Source of the DNA: Jannaschia sp. GRR-S6-38
Lineage (GTDB): Bacteria > Pseudomonadota > Alphaproteobacteria > Rhodobacterales > Rhodobacteraceae
Assembly (NCBI RefSeq): GCF_029853695.1
Contig: NZ_CP122537.1
Location: 806,001 to 870,000, forward strand
Reading direction: 5' to 3'
DNA: 64,000 bases
Part shown: one piece after another, positions 63,061 to 64,000 of the stretch
Numbering within the stretch: the first letter of the stretch is position 1
How the letters are laid out: each line of letters begins with the position of its first letter
Notes under the pieces: model-generated
Told to the model about the DNA's origin: nothing
What the model saw: only the letters and a program-made list of their open reading frames with translations
The model's database searches: none
Made by a program: the position numbers and the translations under genes

Positions 63061-64000
63061 TGGGCATCCTGGGCTATTTCACCCGGCACCGCACCGCCGC
63101 CAACCTGCTGCTGGTGCTGATGCTGGCCGCCGGCCTCTTCGCGCTGCCCAACATGCGCGCGCAGTTCTTCCCCGACGTGATCGTCGAGGATGTCGACGTC
63201 TCGGTGGTCTGGGAGGGCGCGGGCGCCGAGGATGTGGACCGCGGCATCGTGCAGGTGCTGGAACCCGCGCTCCTCGCGGTCGAGGGCGTCACCGAGAGCA
63301 CCGCGACCAGCCGCGAGGGCCGCGCCTCGATCGAATTGGAATTCCTCCCCGACCGCGACATGGCCGACGCCGCCACCGATGTGCAGGCGGCCATCGACGC
63401 GGTGACCGGCCTGCCCGAGGGGATCGAGGATCCCGAGGTCCGCCAGGGCGGCTGGACCGACCGCGTCACCGACGTGATCGTCACCGGCCCCGTGGGCGTC
63501 GATCAGCTCGCGCGCATCTCCGACGAATTCGTCACCCGGCTCTTCGCGGCCGGCGTGACCCAGACCACCATCCGCGGGGTCGCCGCCCCCGAGATCGTGG
63601 TCGAGGTGCCCACCGTCTCGCTTCTGCGCAACGATGTCAGCCTGCGCGAGATCGCCGACGCCATCCGCCAGCAGGCCGCCGCCGACCCGGCGGGCGACGT
63701 CTCGGGCGCGAACACCCGCGTGCGCACCGGCGCCGACCGCCGCGACCCGGCCCAGATCGAGCGTATCGTGATCCGGCGCGGGGCCGACGGCACGGCCCTG
63801 ACCGTGGGCGATGTGGGCCGCGTTTATTCCGAGGGGGTCGACCGCGAGCGGGCCTATTTCGTGGGCGACGACCCCGCCATCAGCCTGCGCGTCGACCGCT
63901 CCGCCGCGGGCGACGCCATCGCGCTGCAGGCCCAGGTCGAGGAGGTGGCCGAGCGCCTGCTGCAGACCGCGCCCGAAGGCGTGAGGATCGAGCTGATCCG
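63060..64000 (+). CDS. RND efflux pump, inner-membrane transporter (partial)
   Basis: First ~313 residues of an AcrB/MdtB-type transporter; the rest lies beyond the window. First membrane helix (ANLLLVLMLAAGLFALPNM) followed by the porter-domain start (FFPDVIVEDVDVSVVWEGAGAEDVDRGIVQVLE). Start ATG 63060 coupled to the adaptor. Substrate unknown. Confidence 0.92.
   Translation, partial: MGILGYFTRHRTAANLLLVLMLAAGLFALPNMRAQFFPDVIVEDVDVSVVWEGAGAEDVDRGIVQVLEPALLAVEGVTESTATSREGRASIELEFLPDRDMADAATDVQAAIDAVTGLPEGIEDPEVRQGGWTDRVTDVIVTGPVGVDQLARISDEFVTRLFAAGVTQTTIRGVAAPEIVVEVPTVSLLRNDVSLREIADAIRQQAAADPAGDVSGANTRVRTGADRRDPAQIERIVIRRGADGTALTVGDVGRVYSEGVDRERAYFVGDDPAISLRVDRSAAGDAIALQAQVEEVAERLLQTAPEGVRIELI

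Overview
The window is high-GC chromosomal DNA from an alphaproteobacterium, most likely the Rhodobacteraceae (Roseobacter/Rhodobacter group). The support is gene content and order (divergent hemC/hemE, dnaX-ybaB-recR, ubiA opposite rsmE, a plant-type glutamate-cysteine ligase, TrcR/DUF1013), the alphaproteobacterial GTTC-N7-GTTC SOS box, and many tightly packed, overlapping genes. No phage, transposon, CRISPR array or tRNA was seen. No gene-free stretch exceeds 300 bases. The window cuts otsA at its left edge and an RND efflux pump gene at its right edge.

Layout. 1-2646 (-): galU-otsB-otsA, making UDP-glucose and then trehalose. 2806-5490 (-): a two-gene DNA-repair unit, a radical SAM protein followed by a DUF4130-UdgX fusion, with a perfect LexA-type box directly before the first gene. 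5530-8646 (+): stress-type membrane and helical proteins (22-aa peptide, LEA-like protein, holin-like YqjE, DUF3618, DUF2383). 8694-14295: an SDR, small membrane proteins, an SDR-glucosidase operon (-) and 6-phosphogluconate dehydrogenase. 14317-20764: heme genes hemC, hemE and hemF, an amine-oxidase-like flavoprotein, a secreted three-repeat protein and a frameshifted D,D-carboxypeptidase. 20857-26583 (-): yejABEF peptide importer.

26819-31850: membrane cytochrome c, prephenate dehydratase, SRPBCC protein, nudC, SRP RNA, and an alpha/beta hydrolase divergent from its probable TetR regulator. 31924-40139: dnaX, dps, ybaB, recR, an EAL phosphodiesterase, an RNase T2, trcR and a membrane-fused hydrolase. 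40263-46831: a GntR-FCD regulator and a frameshifted GNAT acetyltransferase, divergent from a PotABCD-like ABC importer and a hydantoin/Asp-Glu racemase. 46929-53741: coiled-coil membrane protein, OmpA-like protein, ubiA, rsmE, hypotheticals and gshA. 53760-58967: an operon of a pseudo-dihydroorotase, plsY and a DUF805 protein; also pyrB and a frameshifted panE-like gene. 59179-64000: family-4 UDG, YghU-type GST, moaB and the start of an RND efflux operon.

Cross-cutting signals: (i) EcfG-like GGAAC-N17-CGTT elements before several stress genes; (ii) a three-copy hairpin plus AGGTATTT-type intergenic element; (iii) three single-base indels breaking otherwise intact genes, which may be sequencing error; (iv) frequent TTG or GTG starts at overlapping gene junctions. 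The most interesting unit is the SOS-boxed radical SAM/DUF4130-UdgX operon, whose combined chemistry is, to my knowledge, undescribed.
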